Assembly (NCBI GenBank): GCA_964423195.1
Contig: CAYRDY010000055.1
Coordinates: 1-14,754 of the forward strand
From: CAKRHR01 sp964423195
GTDB lineage: Bacteria; Bacillota; Clostridia; Lachnospirales; Lachnospiraceae
Length of the DNA stretch: 14,754 nt
Direction: 5' to 3'
Below are positions 14,609 to 14,754 of this stretch, in pieces (position 1 is the first letter of the stretch; every line of letters starts with the position of its first letter). The notes beneath the pieces are model-generated. The model was not told where the DNA came from. It was given only the letters and a program-made list of their open reading frames with translations, and did not search any database. The position numbers and the translations under genes are program-made.

Positions 14609-14754
14609 TTATTCTGCTTCCAGCATTGCGACGTATTTTCCTTTGTCATTTTCTGAAACCATCAAATTTTCCAGCGTCTGCTCAGCTGTCCACTGCATCG
14701 TTTTCATCAAGCTGCGGGCATTCTGCAGTAACATGGTCTCTTTGCCAATTTCTT
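14609..14754 (-). CDS. C-terminal fragment of a minus-strand protein, possibly Rpn/PD-(D/E)XK nuclease-like tail
   Basis: Reading the minus strand from the window edge, 47 residues remain open to TAA at 14609-14611. They begin EIGKETMLLQ and end KYVAMLEAE. The pattern of two amphipathic helices (SLMKTMQWTAEQTLENLM, then a charged stretch and YVAML) resembles the C-terminal tail of the Rpn-type transposase/nuclease proteins common in Clostridia, where a helix of the type TLEQAM is followed by YxALL. There is no catalytic region to see, so the name is a weak guess. The terminator hairpin directly after the stop supports a real gene end. Confidence 0.5.
   Translation of the reverse strand, partial: EIGKETMLLQNARSLMKTMQWTAEQTLENLMVSENDKGKYVAMLEAE

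Overview
The window looks like chromosomal DNA from a Gram-positive anaerobe of the class Clostridia, most likely Lachnospiraceae-like. Three things suggest this. Coding sequence is moderately GC-rich while promoters and UTRs are AT-rich, Shine-Dalgarno sites are strong (AGGAGG-like), and the TRAP solute-binding protein is a lipoprotein. A yqeG-aroE adjacency like that of Bacillota is also present. The taxonomic call is inference; there is no rRNA gene or other decisive marker.

Layout. Positions 1-752 hold the last codons of an unidentified gene and plsC (acyl-glycerol-phosphate acyltransferase), which converge on a minus-strand shikimate/quinate dehydrogenase (aroE copy 1, 869-1735) across a shared bidirectional terminator. 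From a divergent AT-rich promoter region (1736-1991), a plus-strand run begins: aroK (shikimate kinase), a YqeG-type HAD phosphatase, aroE copy 2, aroD (type I 3-dehydroquinase), then a complete TRAP transporter (small membrane subunit, large membrane subunit, lipoprotein solute receptor) ending at 8027. A separate promoter drives efp (elongation factor P), followed by a low-specificity threonine aldolase, a GH78 alpha-L-rhamnosidase without signal peptide, and a SASA-family carbohydrate O-acetylesterase without signal peptide. The window ends in a tandem repeat, a second bidirectional terminator, and the C-terminus of a minus-strand gene.

How the genes may work together. AroD, AroE and AroK are consecutive steps from dehydroquinate to shikimate 3-phosphate. 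Both AroE copies resemble the YdiB quinate/shikimate dehydrogenase branch, and a carboxylate-type TRAP importer follows aroD with no terminator in between. One reading is a salvage or catabolic module that imports quinate or shikimate and feeds it to dehydroquinate/dehydroshikimate. The alternative is ordinary biosynthesis next to an unrelated importer. The rhamnosidase/esterase pair suggests intracellular trimming of acetylated, rhamnose-containing oligosaccharides.

Unusual structure. Short repeats cluster at gene boundaries. The most notable is a ~55-bp element present three times (9872, 9943, 12797), carrying a GC-rich hairpin. Two copies also encode the last residues of two unrelated proteins (both end DI-x-AWC). 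A ~36-bp minisatellite covers the end of yqeG and the region before aroE copy 2, making that gene's start uncertain. A 16-bp tandem array follows the esterase gene.
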